NCBI GenBank assembly: GCA_028554755.1
Contig: JAPTOF010000016.1
Location: forward strand, 12,098,501-12,162,500
DNA: 64,000 bases
Source: Cordia subcordata
Taxonomy: Eukaryota; Streptophyta; Magnoliopsida; Boraginales; Cordiaceae
Direction of reading: 5' to 3'
The position numbers and the translations under genes were made by a program. This document shows, one piece after another, positions 1 through 13,189 of this stretch. The first letter of the stretch is position 1. Each line of letters begins with the position of its first letter. The notes beneath the pieces were generated by a model. The model saw nothing but the letters and a program-made list of their open reading frames with translations, made no database searches and was not told the DNA's origin.

Positions 1-2060
1 TTTGATGATTACCGAGGGTAATTAGTACTATTGCTTCAAATTTTCGCATAGATATAATTGACACACCAACTAAATTATTAATAGATCTTTAATTCGATAT
101 GATCCTGTGACCTTTCACAGTTTCGTAATCAAAAAGCCCTTGTACGTAGTTGGATTAGATTTTGCATTTTGGATATCCTTTGGAATAACAAAAATGGACC
201 AATCCAAAGACATATGACAATACTAGCAACCACATAAGACTCCGAGGGGATCTCCCATGAACACAGCATATGTAAACCCTAAACCTAAAAAATGAACCTC
301 CAGCACCAACCTCAGGAAAAACGACATCGTAGTAACACCAACAAGGCAACCACAAGAGGCCAAAGGGTACGAATGAAAACTTCCAATTCCAAACATGTTA
401 GTGACTAATATTTTACTATCTACCTCTTTGGTGTTCAATGGCCTATGAATCACATCATTTAGACTTCTATAATAAGAGTTATGAATAAAATACCAAAACT
501 TGTGTAGCAAAAGAATTTTTTGAAAATAGCACCAGAGTCACTTGCCATATTTGAGCCACCTAAGACTTTCTTTGCAAGAATAGCTAAAAATTCCTTTCTT
601 TTTCTTTTTTCTCAAAAGTAGATGTTTGATCCATATATTTGGCTCCAATATTTCTCTATCAAATGAGTTCAAATCATATCATGACTGATCTCCAACTTTA
701 ACTTTCTAGATACTTTTACAAAATTTTTCTTGTAGACCTCTAAAATATATTTCTTTTCACTCGAATGAGACTCCATCAAATAATTTCAAAAAATGTACCA
801 TGTCACTCACCTTAACATATGTAATGCATGCAAAAGAGTAGAGTTTAATGCAAAATATTAGGACACATCAGCAGCTCAACCTCGCTTGCTCGAGACCTTC
901 GGGATTGGTAAGGTAAGTGCACAAAATAAGGGTTTAGTTAAAGCTACCGACTATAATCAACCCGAAAAAAGACATCTTTATTAAATTTGTTTCTAACTGA
1001 TAAGCACCGAAATTTCAAAAATGGTCTACATTTATAGTCCAGGGTTGTCGGTTCTTTATAATACTTTCCTTCCTGTTATGGAGAAATTAATATTGTTGTT
1101 GGAATATCAACCACCACCAATAATATATGACCTGTAATAAATTGCATGTGCTTGTGAGCCGAAAATGAGACTTCGCAACCTTATGGGCAACCATGGCCGG
1201 AATTTGAAGGTCAGAATCTTCTCATTTAATGTGATGAAAGGATATTATATGAATATGACTAGTTGGAATTATTTTTTCTATATTTCTAATTAAAGATTTG
1301 AATCCAGAATCCAATAAATAATTTCAGCATAAACTGAGTGTATTGCTTTGAATACGTAGTAAACTGGTTGGGTAAGATATATTATATCACCAAGGTTCAC
1401 AAATTTTTGGAGTTCAAATGCATATATATGCTATGTACATGTTGTAAGCTAATAAAAATCTTATAGAATACACGCAAAATAATGATTTCAGGAAGGAGAA
1501 ATGATTCCAAAACGAAAGGAAACAAAAAGCAAAATCCAATTTGAACAACATTATATATAACCACTACCCTTACTGTGGAATAATTGGTTGGGTTGCTTAT
1601 GAATTTTTTTTATATTTTGTTTCTTTTTTAACAATTAACTCAATGTTGTTCAGTTTTTTTTTCTCCATATTTTGTTTCTTTTTTTTTTTTGGTGAAGATT
1701 TTGTTAGTTACATCACGAATATGCGTCATTTTCTTTTTCTTTTTTAGTAATGTAAAACTAATTTTTAACAAAACATAAAGTGAGACAGTATAAAATAGCT
1801 TAGTTAAAAGTAAAGTTGATCCTTTCCTAAACCTCGAAAAGGAAAAAGAGTATCATAGATTGAGCTACCCTCCCGTATACTGCAATTGTTAACTTTTGCC
1901 AACCACTACGCACAATCCTTTTAAAGCTCTGCGAACGGATAGATGCACCAGACCGCAGAATTAAATGATTTTTTTCAGAGTTTCAGCTTTTCTCAAAACC
2001 AAGCCAAGCTAAAAATGAAAAGAGTCCGTCCAAACGGACCCTAACTGATGCATTCTTCAG
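1..2060. other. AT-rich intergenic sequence, no gene recognised
   Basis: All reading frames are short (the longest is 95 codons, minus strand near 223-510) and none resembles a family I know. Long T tracts occur around 1600-1745. I see no terminal repeats or motifs that would assign this stretch to a named element. It lies downstream of the minus-strand TauE/SafE gene. Confidence 0.5.
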
Positions 2061-2888
2061 TAATAACTATTCCAGAGAGGATATCATTGAAAATTGTCCC
2101 AGATTTCCTCGGAGACATCCACTCCAAGCAATAATAGATCTTCTAACAAAACTGGCAAGAGGTAAAGATTTACCAGCTAAGGGATGTATAATACATTCTC
2201 CTGCAAGCTTATACGAGGGAAGGACACTTCCAACTATGGAATGCCTTGGTATTTTCTCTAACCATAATAAGAAATTCAAGGTTTACCTAACCAAACCTGT
2301 ACATATAAAAGCTCATAAATGGCTGACAACGTGAGAGATGAGAACGAAAAGCAGTAGATGCAAACATGTATCGCATATTTAAGACTCGTATATAGGTTGC
2401 GTTAATGACAGCACCAAACATAGAAATTAGGTTGGCTTTGCTCAGCCATTATATGTTTGCAATCAAGCCATATCACTCTATAACTGGACACTGGATATGG
2501 GACACAGTATCTTTCAGAAGCAGCAAACGCAGTTGGGACAAGAGGACCACCACACATTTATATCCTGACTGTTTCATGATTTCTTGCTTGTAGCTTTCCC
2601 TGATTGGGATCTTTATGTTCAAATTTGGACCATACTGGCTAAACTAAAGTCCTGAAGAAGTGAAAGCGAAACAAATTTATGGCCATAAGAAGCCATCCAA
2701 CAAAAAGGCATTCTTACACCGACAAAAAGACAAAGTCAATGATAGCGTCTGGAAAATATTAAACATAATTGAATTGAATTGAATGTGTTTCTGATTCATT
2801 TCATGAAGTGGACAGTCTTTTGGATCTATTTTCATAAAATGCAAAGCATAGAAATTTAAAATTCCAAGTAAGATCTGCAGGCAATGCA
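2061..2888 (-). other. Downstream flank / probable 3' UTR of the TauE/SafE gene
   Basis: This stretch follows the TAG stop at 2889-2891 on the minus strand. The first few hundred bases are the likely 3' untranslated region, but no clear polyadenylation signal fixes its end. A 70-codon minus-strand frame at 2067-2279 has no recognisable family and is not called. Confidence 0.35.
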
Positions 2889-5800
2889 CTAAACCTCATA
2901 CTTGCAGAGGTTCTCAAAGCCCATGTATTCATGCCGCTCAATCTTCCCAATCATGTTTGAAATTCCAACACCACCTGTTGAAGAAGTAATTGTTTATGAT
3001 ATCAAAGGAAGTGATATGCGACATCATATTTGCAGGACATAAGATCACATGGGGAATATAGATGCTCACCTAATGAAATTGCACTCACAAAAATTGTGAA
3101 GGCCAAAATGAAGATGATTATTGATGCCCGTCCCATTATGATAATAATTCTTCTCACAACATGCTGCCCAGTAAAAGCAGCAATGGTTGCCACAGCAACA
3201 AAGTATAAAGCTGCCACAAATATCAAGGGTTAATTTCTTCACAGACTACCTGTAATTCATAAACTTACAGGCCAAAATGCAGTTATCTTAAAGGTTTGAC
3301 AAGACAGCTGTTACAGAGAATGAATGTCGCTCCCTCTATTGCCCAATAAATCTGTTAGAGATTGGGGATGTACTTACCATATGGAACTGGAAAACGTTTT
3401 AGAAGATAATATTCCACAACGGACATTGAGGAAGAGAACATCATTGCAAAGGTGGCTGTGGCACTTGAAACCTATATGAACATCCTCTATTAGTTATCTA
3501 TTAGAATATAAAAAAGAATGCATTGCATAAACTGGGAACCCACCAGAAAGTCAAGAATGCTTCCCCTTGCAAGGACACTAAACTGATAAACTATAAACTA
3601 AATATAAATTATAAATATCAAATCTCTTTTTCCTCAGAAATATATGCACTGTAGTTGCATATAAAACATCCATTTTGCATTTTCTGTAAAAGTCACATTT
3701 TGTTGCGTCGATTTGCATACTAGTTAACAATCTAATTCCTAGCTCTCAATCCTCATTTCCTCGGTGATGACAGTGACTGGAAATAAACACAAACTATTGC
3801 AGCAACCTGAAGATGGCAAAAAATAAGAGAAGAAAATGAAGTGAAAGAAAGAAAGAGTGACGCATTCACATGAAAAATAAATTCCCAATTTGAGACACTT
3901 TTCTGGCCATTAGGCTGAATGCAACCAGAACTCAGTCCATGAGTCGGCTCAGCTCAACCTATAGTCTCTTTGATCTCAAATAGATAATTTTTGTTGGTTT
4001 AAGCTCAACTGTTTTTCTTGAAACTAGTTCTTTGAAACCTTTAATGCCATTAGAGTTAATTAATACATGACAGAACCTAATTAGAATAACTTTTCTCTTT
4101 GTTTATCATTGTCCATACTCCATAATGATCAAAATCTGTTGATGCATCTTCAAGCAAAAAATTCAGGAACTCACTTGAGGGGGAACTCCCAGTTCCAAAA
4201 ATAGTGGGCCCATTATAAATCCTCCACCAAGCCCAAGCAGGCCCCCAACTACACCAGCCAAAACTCCGAAGGAGCAATAGACAATCAGTTGGCTCACTCG
4301 AAAATTGGTTCCTGCATCTCCCTTGGATGCAATCTTTCTCCATCCTTTATACAAGCTGACAGCTTCAAATGATGATACCCCAACAGAAACTGGGATCTGA
4401 TAGACATCGAAAGAAGAATCAGCTTTAATGTAGATAAAATACTTTCAATCAATAGAGGCTGGTGATGTCGCTAATCTTGTGAAGTTGAAACAATTTTGAC
4501 ATGACTATAATGTCCAAGCCTTGAATGTGAAGTAAGACAAAATCCTGAGAAGTGAAATGTATATACATGACTAGAACATACCTGCAATAAATTCACCACC
4601 CAGTATTCTGCTGAACAAGTGGCGGTATAATTCTGTTTTCAACAACAGGCAGTGAGACAGAGCTCCAAAGATGAGAAGTTCCTAGAAATCGTACTATTAC
4701 AAGAAACCAAAAAGTAGAAAGCAAATGAAAACCTTGATGATTTGTAGCGCAAGGAAAGCAACCCAAACAAAAATGAGAAGCCCAAATTCCTTCCAGCAGA
4801 CATTCTCAATGACGGAGACCTGATATGATGAGAGATATTAGAACTTAAAGAAGTATGAGGTGCAAAAAGCCAAGTTGCGTGCTAGCATTCACCCCAGCCT
4901 CTGCAGGGTCCTTGGCTTCATTCTGGTTGACACTGCTGGGGCCAGCTGGAAGAGGCTTGTACTCTGCTTCTTCTCCACCAGTGCCTGAAATAATAGCCGT
5001 GCTTTCCTTTAATTTGCGGGAGCAAGAAAAAGGAAAATTTGAGCAACAATTTCAGGAAAATCAAGCAATAATTTAAGGCGTTGATCCTAAGGTCTTCAAC
5101 CTACCATTTGCCTCTAATCGTTTGGCAGCCTCCTGAACAGAAGATAGTAACTAGTGATCAGAATGAATTACTGAAATTGGTTGCAACAAAAATTCAACAT
5201 GGATGGCAAAGGGCAACAGTCATTTCATTTCATTCTTGTAGCATTTCAAGTAACCAAACCCATCACATTATGGAGCTATTTTACACGCAAGAAAGCATTT
5301 CTTTTGAAGCCAAAGATCAGTTCGGCACATAAATATGATCAAAAATAACAGGTAAAACATCATAAGCATATTCAGAATTTATCAACTTCTAATACAAAAC
5401 AAACAACCTTCTTCATAATAGTTTCTTTTTTCCACGTCTTAAGTCCTCTAAGAAATGCCTTGGTAGATGTGCCTGCAAGGACCATATAGAATCAGAAGTC
5501 TTGCAGGAACCACATGCACAACCAACAAAACCAAAATTAAGGCCAACTATTACCTAAGAAGAGAATAATTAGGAGCACAGTAACCATCCAATCAGCAAAT
5601 ATCACATTGAATGTAACTCCAATGCTAATGCCCAGCATAAGCATTGGTTGGATGAGGACAGCCAAATCGTAGTCAATAATGGGCATGTCAAGTGTTGGAT
5701 GTCGGAGCTTAAGATTATAGTAAACAGTTGAGGCTGCTGCACCCATAATCATACCTGTCAAATGCAACAGTACAAGGTCTCTTTCAAACCATGATTCGTC

Positions 5801-7205
5801 TGTTTAAAGCAATCAAAAAAGAAAAGTTTTCACTAAAAGGGAAAGAAGAACATGTAGAATACCGCAACAATTTTTTAATTTACGTGAAAAATACCTCATC
5901 ATGCAAGCTAATATGCCACTGGGAAAGCCTACTGATAATGTCAAACAACATATCCAATTTTCCTTTTATTTCCCGTGTAACATAAATTCTAAAGAAATTA
6001 TCTGGACACAAAAGTTTGTATAACACAAAGAAATTTAGTTGATCACTTGCAATCCAGAGGCTTTCTGTGTGAACAAATTAAAACATATTTATGAGAAATT
6101 CTTTTTTCCGCTCATTAAGGAAAGTGATTATGTTCAAATCCAACTCAACAAAGAGCAATTCAGAACCCCATGTCCGTTTCTTTTTTATTTTAAGGAATTG
6201 GTTAATTGTCCAGCAACACAAAAAGAATACTAGATCATATTCAGTGAAAGAAAGAATAAAATCAATAGTTTAGTCAAATAAAAAGAGAACTTTTAGAAGA
6301 ATCAAAATTTCAAACATAACCTTCTCTTACATTTTGAAATTGCAGTTGCTGATTTCGGATCAAACCCAATAATCAAAGTAAGCATAGGAACGAATATTCC
6401 ACCACCGCCAACACCACCTACACTCCCAAATGCTGCACCAAGAAAACCAATGAAGCTACCAACAATAATTTGCCAATTGAATTCCATCTCCTGTCAACAA
6501 TATCCAAATTATTTAATGTTTCGCATAAAAACAATAAGTCAACTGCACAAAATCACAAATTCACTGTGAAACTTTTCAATTCAAAACATGAAAAGATCAC
6601 GGTTTATATTCTTAGCTCAAAAAAAGCAGCCAACATAATTGGATCCAGTAAGCATTCTCCTTCTTTACACACACATACACCTGTATTAAACTTACAAATA
6701 TGTGCACATATAACTATATAAGTACTTAACTTTGCATAATCTGAAGGGATATGTTACATTTGCATATATCAACACACATTCATGAACATAATGAGTGTAT
6801 CAATATTCCAACTAAATATACGAATGAATAAACTTTACATGATCTTGACTAATAATTTAAAGTACTTAAATGATAATTTAGCTCAGTAGTATTGCAGCAT
6901 AACATAAAAGAGCAGCCCAGTGGAAGGAATTATTTCCACATTTTTGCAAGAGACCAATGAAGAACATTCGAAAGGAGGTGAGAATTTGATTCACATACAG
7001 GCCAAACATGGTGGTAACCAGATTTATCTGATTGCCACGAGAAGTTGAAGAAGCTATATGAATCTGCAGCAGCATACTCAGTTGCATTATGGCTTAAAAA
7101 AGCTTCATTCTTTAAGCTTCTTTCTGCTGAAACAAAGATTGAAGCCAAGAAAAAGCTCCACACTACTGTCAACAATGGCTTGAATGCTCTCCATTTCACC
7201 TCCAT
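2889..7205 (-). CDS. TauE/SafE family membrane protein (DUF81), 12 exons, 477 aa
   Basis: Multi-pass membrane protein of the plant 'sulfite exporter TauE/SafE' family, presumed anion or organosulfur carrier; substrate not known. Exons in transcript order: 7205-6999, 6490-6331, 5754-5554, 5472-5408, 5132-5105, 4984-4893, 4819-4733, 4632-4582, 4396-4175, 3471-3378, 3210-3070, 2974-2889. All junctions are GT-AG and phases agree; total 1434 nt, normal length for the family. Residues 1-27 look like a signal peptide. The first TauE half carries [11 protein letters not shown] (94-104) and the [18 protein letters not shown] block; the second half carries [10 protein letters not shown] (348-357), [12 protein letters not shown] and GQHVVRR. 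The charged loop between the halves (exons 4-6) is variable, as in relatives. The C-terminus ends [11 protein letters not shown], typical of plant members. The start was chosen because the signal peptide follows directly and a TATA box lies upstream. Exon 6 uses a GGG|GTGAAT donor, the least certain junction. Confidence 0.93.
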
Positions 7206-7284
7206 TGCCAAAACTTCCACAACTTTTTCACACTTACAAAATACCCAACAATGAAAAAGAATAAACAAATTAAAATAAAAGCTT

Positions 7285-7460
7285 TCTTTAAATAAAGAAA
7301 AGATTAATATGAAGAAAAAACAAAATCCAAACTTTATAGATTGAGTGTAAAGAGAAGGCTTGCTTTTCACCTTTTATATACACCCTTTTTGTGTTTAAGC
7401 TATAAAGAAAAGATTATTATAAAGAAAAAAAAAATCCCAACTTTATAGATCAAGTGTACA
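7285..7460. repeat. Imperfect direct duplication in the TauE/SafE promoter and leader
   Basis: Two copies of a roughly 60-bp block (about 7290-7350 and 7400-7457) share AAAGAAAAGATTA, GAAGAAAAAA or AAAGAAAAAA, and CAACTTTATAGAT or AAACTTTATAGAT in the same order. One copy falls downstream and one upstream of the candidate TATA box, so the duplication spans the presumed transcription start. Confidence 0.6.
7373..7380 (-). promoter_or_regulatory. Candidate TATA box of the TauE/SafE gene
   Basis: On the minus strand this reads TATATAAA, inside TGTATATAAAAGG. It lies about 170 bp upstream of the start codon at 7205, which predicts a transcription start near 7345 and a leader of about 140 nt. No transcript evidence is available. 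Confidence 0.5.
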
Positions 7461-7820
7461 TTAAGAAATTCCCAGAAAACGTGGGATCAAAGCCTTGTTT
7501 CTGAGTGGAAAAGCTTGAAAAAAGTAATTTAAAAACATACCATGAAAAAGAAAATTTTGTTATTAGAGGAGAGGAAACTGAGAAGTTAATGGGTGGTAAT
7601 GTAAGAAATGTAACACAGGGAGCTATCTGCTGCCACGGTTATGGAGTGATACACAATTATCGAAACGACACCGTCTTGTTGATTTAAAGATTTGCTTTTG
7701 GATATCTAACAAGGAAAAGACAAACAGATTGTTCCGTTTTTCCTTTGGCTTAAAAAGGTCATAATTGTTATAAAATTATTTTTTTAAAAAAAGTCTATTT
7801 ATTTTTTAGCTGATTTATCC

Positions 7821-8022
7821 ACTTTTTTTGGAATTTATCAAATATAGATGATTGAAATAATTTTAATCAACACATTTATGATTAAGATGATCCCAATTTA
7901 ATAAGGATTTGAACCTCTCTTATCAAGATTTCTCGGATATTCATATGAGAGGATCATCTCAACTAATAATGTGTTAATTAAAATTATCTTAACCATTCAT
8001 CTGAGAAAATTTTCAAAAAAGT
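7821..8022. mobile_element. Foldback (inverted-repeat) miniature element
   Basis: The left arm (about 7821-7895) and the reverse complement of the right arm (about 7953-8022) match over some 70 bp, sharing TAATTTTAAT(C/T)AACACATT and AAGATGATCC or GAGATGATCC. The arms are separated by about 55 bp. A third diverged copy of one arm follows at about 8087-8212. There is no coding capacity. The arrangement is that of a foldback transposon or MITE cluster; the superfamily is not determinable by eye. Confidence 0.6.
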
Positions 8023-8212
8023 AAATAAAAACATCACAGCCATTTATATTAAATTTTTTCGAAAGATTTTTTACCCTCCTATTATCCACTTTTTTTTGGG
8101 ATTTATTTCATATGAATAGGCGAGATAATTTTAACCAATACAAATAGTTGAGATAATCCTCTCATATCAATATGAGAAAAATATTGACATGAGAGGATCT
8201 TGATCCTTTATT

Positions 8213-9790
8213 ATTACCTAAATATTAAATTAGATACGGTTAGGGATGGCAATAAGACGCGTATCATTCCCATGAAGAAATTCCAAACTTGCTACCCAGA
8301 TAGCATCCTAATTCCCATTTCCGTCCCAAACCACGGATAAAAAATTAAATGGTGAATCACATTCCCGGAACGTCCTAAACTCGTGGGTACTAAAAATATC
8401 CCAAACCTAATTAAACAAATAATTATAGTATCTAGATTACAAAAAGTATAAATCTGGTACCTACAATTTGTCACAAACATTATGTTTGATCGGGTACCCA
8501 CAATATAATGTTATTTTTCACACTTCAGAAAAATTAGATGGTGAATCCCACTAGGCTCTAACATTATATCGTCGGATCAAGATATATATTTCAAGCGAGC
8601 AAATTCTAGTCTTATATAATTAGTTTTATAAATATTGCTCTTTGTATTATAACTATTGTATCAAGAAAAGGAAATAAAATATTTTGTATCAAGAAAAGGA
8701 AATAAAATATTCTCATTTGCTCTCATTTTCTTGTCTGTGTTTATATTTTTTCTTTAAAATTATTTTGATAATAAAATTAATAAAAAAATAATATCAAAAT
8801 TTTTCACACTTCAGAAAAATAACAATGAATTAGGGTTTGCTTGAATTGGCTTTTATTAAACTAAGTTTGCTTTATCACTTTCTAATAAATTATTTGTCTA
8901 AGTTTAAATTTTTTACTGAAAAATTCAATTAGAATTTTCTTTAAGATTTTAATTTTTTTATAAAAATTAATCTTAACAATTAGTCCAAAAATATATTTTG
9001 TCACTAAAAAAATTCTTATAAAAAAATAAGAGCAAATTTCACATATGGTATCTACTGTTTACAAAAAGTATCAATCTAGTACCTAAAATTTTCAAAGTGA
9101 CATATTTGATACCTAATATATTCAAAAAGTATCAAATTGATCTCTATTTTTCATAGAGTAACTAGTTTGGTCCTCGATATTTGCAAACAGTGACTTAATT
9201 AATCCTCATTTTGACCCTAAAAATAGTCATGTATTGGTCACATGACCAATTAATACAGATAAAATTTAGTACTTTCTACAAATAATAAGGATTAAGTGAG
9301 TTATTTTTAAAATAATAAAGATTAAATTAACTTTCTTACAAATATTAAAAATTAAATAAATCACTTTTAAAATAATAAAGATTAAATTAATATTTTTTAA
9401 ATAATAGAGATTATTTATAAAATCCTTTCAAAAAGATAAATGTTAGACCACTAGATGTGTGGAAGTGGTTTTGGATACTTTTAACATTCTTTTGGGTAAG
9501 ACCCACGTTACTTTTACGACGTGGAAAGCTCCAAATCGCATTCCAAATTGCTGCACGTCTCACCCCTTTCCTCTCCACAAGAACAGCTTTGTGTCATTGT
9601 CAACTGCCGTGTTTCATTGTCCATTCATTTATGCCGATTTAAATATGAATATCATATACATTTTTTACTATAAAGGTGTTTGACTTTATTTATTTGGTGA
9701 TTTTAAATATTTAAATAGTAAAAAATATTTATTTGTGTGTTTTTTTTAATATTTATAAACATTTTAAATAAACAAAGCCAAACATCCTCT
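8213..9790. other. Repetitive non-coding spacer
   Basis: No gene is seen. The stretch 8237-8620 begins with a hAT-end-like TTAGGGATGGCAA but I find no matching right end. At 9040-9240 there is a run of 'value and tract' repeats (TACAAAAAGTATCAA, GGTACCTA-type) of a kind common in plant dispersed repeats. At 9280-9420 imperfect tandem units share AAAATAATAAAGATTAAAT. The 74-codon frames near 9457-9683 are not recognisable. Confidence 0.4.
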
Positions 9791-9799
9791 TTATCTTTT

Positions 9800-10040
9800 G
9801 GGTCATGATAGATCTTTGATTTGTTCAGTTGCAAGTTGAAGCAAAAAAGATTCATTTCCATCAAATTAGGTGTCATTTTAATACTTGGGTTCGAATCTAG
9901 TCTTATGCCTTAGGTTGAGTGTTTTCGACTTAATTGGTATACAATATAGGGGATATACTGTGTACTCAGAGTTTACCAGTTAGTGGTTGGACTCTACCGG
10001 ATATTCCAGTGGTCAAACTCTGCCAATTAGATTTTTTTTA
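9800..10040 (+). mobile_element. Candidate tRNA-derived SINE
   Basis: An RNA polymerase III box B-like GGGTTCGAATCT at 9888-9899 is preceded by a box A-like CAGTTGCAAGTTG near 9826, and the sequence runs on to a T-rich end near 10030. The spacing between boxes is longer than in a tRNA gene and no cloverleaf can be drawn, so a SINE is more likely than a tRNA. I could not find a clean target-site duplication. Confidence 0.4.
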
Positions 10041-10049
10041 TTAAAAACA

Positions 10050-11790
10050 TTTTTAATGCCCAAATAAAAATGAAATATTGTGATAAAAAAAAATTTGTAA
10101 GTTATCCAGCAGTTTACGTGAATTATTTTTTTTTATAACAAACAAAAAATCTAGTCAAATATATTTATTTTTAGTAATAGATAACGAATCTAATCGTTGA
10201 CCTTTTAAAGCTTACAAATGATTATTGCTTTTACCATTAACAGAGTGATAATCAAATTCAGAAATTGAAAACAACAATGTATTTGTAATACACAATAATT
10301 AATAACTAACAAATTGATGTACTAACCAATAATTGATTAAGGAGAACAATATAAGTTTTAATGTGATACTCTCGCAATATTTGAAAGTAAAGAACCTAAG
10401 GCATAAGATTAATTATTGTGCAGATTAGTTAGAGAACTACGATCTGCCTATTTGGTACTAGGTTATCACGGAAGTTCCACACAACTGTATAATCTTTTGG
10501 AAGAAGATAGGAGAGAGGGGACTTACCTAAGAAGAGTTGTCCTATAACTAGCCTTGGCCTTACTTAATTGCATAAGTTGATTGTTTTAATAATAGGAAAC
10601 AAATTTAATCGAGAATATTTGTTTCCAATAGCACAATGAATTTAGTCATAAATCTTCTAAAATTCATAAATATATTTTAAGTACTAATTATTTGATAATT
10701 AAATCTCTAAGTTGAAAAAATAGTTATTGATGATTGATAATAAGTTAATCCATTGATAAAAAATTAAAAGAGTAATTGCTACTGGGATAATCTCATGATA
10801 CATGAAATAAAAAAACTATATACACAAAATAATAAATATTATTTGACTAAATGTATATGTTAACGCACACTATGCTTGGGGAGTTTTCATGTCGCCGTTG
10901 CTGCCTCCGCCAAAAGTGATTTCTGCCATGTGGATTTATTAATTGTAAATGTTATTACAGATCAGATGTATTCGGTTAAAATAAATTACAATTTCAATTT
11001 TTTTTCTTTTTCTATTTTTCAACAAAAAAGAGAGAAAAAAATACAATTTCAATTAGAATACATTACTGTATCACAAAATTTTAAATTTTGCAGTACATAT
11101 CATAGGCTCTTATCTTTATAATCATCAATTTTTCATCGTGAACAAATTAATATTTCTAATGTTTTAGCACTAATGGTTGGTCATTCTTTAATATATACGA
11201 TGACTTTGCTCATTTTAATTGACAATTATATTTTTATTAATTTAATATACATAACGTCTTTCTCTCTCTTTTTTCTTCTTTCGATCATGTTATTTATAAA
11301 GTTTCATTTAAATGTTTAACTACAACTCTTCTTCAGTGTAATTTTTTTGGCTGCATCTGTGACTATTTATTCACTTAAAACAAATATAGACAATTAAATC
11401 AAAATGAAAAGAAAAATATAAAGTCTATACAAGTATATAACTTAATTTTCATTTTGTACATATATAAAGCTTGATTAATTGAATTAGAAACAAACTTGGA
11501 TCGAAAAGAAACTTGTATGGAACTTTAATGGAAACGATACAAAAAAGTTGCTTTTCCATCGTGGCTGAAAAATAAAAATCCAATCGTTCCTCTCGTGCCA
11601 TACATGATAAATATATAGATAACCCAAAAGAAGCTTCAAAATGGTATCTTTGAGTTTCTTGTAAATAGATAATGAGTTCTAAGATTCATACATAATCAAA
11701 AGAGACGAGAGATGAAGAAATGTTATGAGAAGATCAAATTCCCTTCTCCAATCGCGTCGAGTAAAATAACATTAAAAATGAGATTATCTT
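10050..11790. other. AT-rich intergenic spacer
   Basis: No gene, RNA or clear element is recognised. The longest frame (81 codons at 10876-11121) is rich in F, N and Q, as expected of translated AT-rich DNA. Confidence 0.4.
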
Positions 11791-12165
11791 GAGAGGGTGT
11801 TTGGGAGTGCTTATAAGCTAGTCAAACGTATTTATAAATAAAAAAATAAAATTTATGCACTTAGTAAATTCTGTTTGTAAACAAATAAAGTTGGCCTATA
11901 AACAACACTCTAAAAAAAAAAAAGAAAGAAAGAGCACTATCCCCTAACTTCTTAATAACAACACCTTAATTAATGAAAGGTGTTTTTTAGTTACTTTCAC
12001 AAATTCGATTGCTTATAATTATATATTTACCAAACATGTCAACAATTTATAAGTAAATTTATCCAACATTTCTTTATTTATTTATTATTTACTTATAAAC
12101 AATAAAAGCTACTTATAAGTAATGTTTATAAGCAGCATAATAAAGGCAAAGCCAAACACACTCTC
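11791..12165. mobile_element. Miniature inverted-repeat element (Tourist-like ends)
   Basis: The left end GAGAGGGTGTTTGG and the reverse complement of the right end, GAGAGTGTGTTTGG, are matching terminal inverted repeats enclosing about 375 bp of AT-rich non-coding sequence. The GTGTTTGG core is typical of PIF/Harbinger-derived MITEs. No unambiguous target duplication is seen. Confidence 0.6.
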
Positions 12166-12295
12166 AGTCTTACATCCCTGAACACAAAAGATACAAGAAC
12201 TAATTGTCAACTTCCTCCAAGTCACAAGCCAAAATTTGATTGATTTTCAAGAAAGCCAAGTGATAAATCTATACTTAAGGTAATGATTCTTATTA

Positions 12296-12764
12296 GGGTG
12301 TTTGGTTTGGCTTTTTTTCTGGTCAAACTTACTTAAAGCCTAATTTAAGCTAATAGAAGTGTTTGTTTTAATTAAAAATGTGCTTTTTTTAAGTAGCTTT
12401 AAGTAGAAAATAAAAAGCTCCCCAACCCCAGCTTTTGCTTTTTATGGCTTTGAGCACGTTGAAAAAAAGCAAGTTTGACCAAATCATTTACTATCTTATC
12501 CTTACCTTTTTATTTTTATTACTAAAATATCTTTTCTCTTTTATCTTATACTTACCTTTTTAAATTATATTTTAATGTCCTTAATAGTTATTTTAACTAT
12601 ATAACTTACTTTTCAGCCCACTTTAATCAAACATGTAAATACTTATTTTTATAACTATAACTTTTATTCAAACACGTAACTACTTAAAGTTGACAATAAA
12701 AAAAAGCCACTTAAAGCTAGAAGTGTTTTAAGTAGCTTTTTTATAAGCCAATCCAAACACCCTC
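12296..12764. mobile_element. Tourist/PIF-like MITE, copy 1 of an inverted pair
   Basis: It starts GGGTGTTTGGTTTGGC and ends ATCCAAACACCCTC, with TTA on both sides (12293-12295 and 12765-12767), the 3-bp target typical of PIF/Harbinger elements. It is 469 bp and non-coding. The next 420 bp are a reverse-complement copy of most of it. Confidence 0.75.
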
Positions 12765-12767
12765 TTA

Positions 12768-13184
12768 AGCAGTTTTTTTCATATTTGACTTTAAGTAGTT
12801 ACACATTTAAATAGAAATTGTAGTTATAAAAATAAGTATTTATATGTTTGGTTAATTTGGGCTAAATAATAACTTATATTATTAAAATAACTACTAAGGA
12901 CATGACAATAGAATTTAAAATGGTAAGTATAACATAAAAGAGTAAAGATATTTTGGTAATAAAAATAAAAGGGTAAGGATAAGATAATAAATAATTTGGT
13001 TAAACTTGTTTTTTTTAAATGCTTAAAGCCGTAAAAAACAGAAATTAGGGGATAAGAGCTTTTTATTTTTTGCTTAAAATCACTTAAAAAAAGTACTTTT
13101 TTAATTCAAAATAAATATTTCTATTAGCTAAAATTAAATTTTAAGCAAGTTTGACTAAAAAAAAAAGTCAGATAAAACACCCTC
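12768..13184. mobile_element. Tourist/PIF-like MITE, copy 2, opposite orientation
   Basis: Read in reverse complement it follows copy 1 almost base for base, for example the stretch around AAGGTAAGGATAAGATA, and ends with GAGGGTGTTTT. It lacks about 50 bp at the side next to copy 1, so it is truncated at the junction. Together the two copies make an inverted repeat with arms of over 400 bp. Confidence 0.75.
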
Positions 13185-13189
13185 TAAAT

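Noticed and set aside
2889..7205. Bacterial contamination, because TauE/SafE is best known in bacteria
   Set aside because: Twelve exons with eukaryotic splice sites and plant-specific N- and C-termini show it is a plant nuclear gene.
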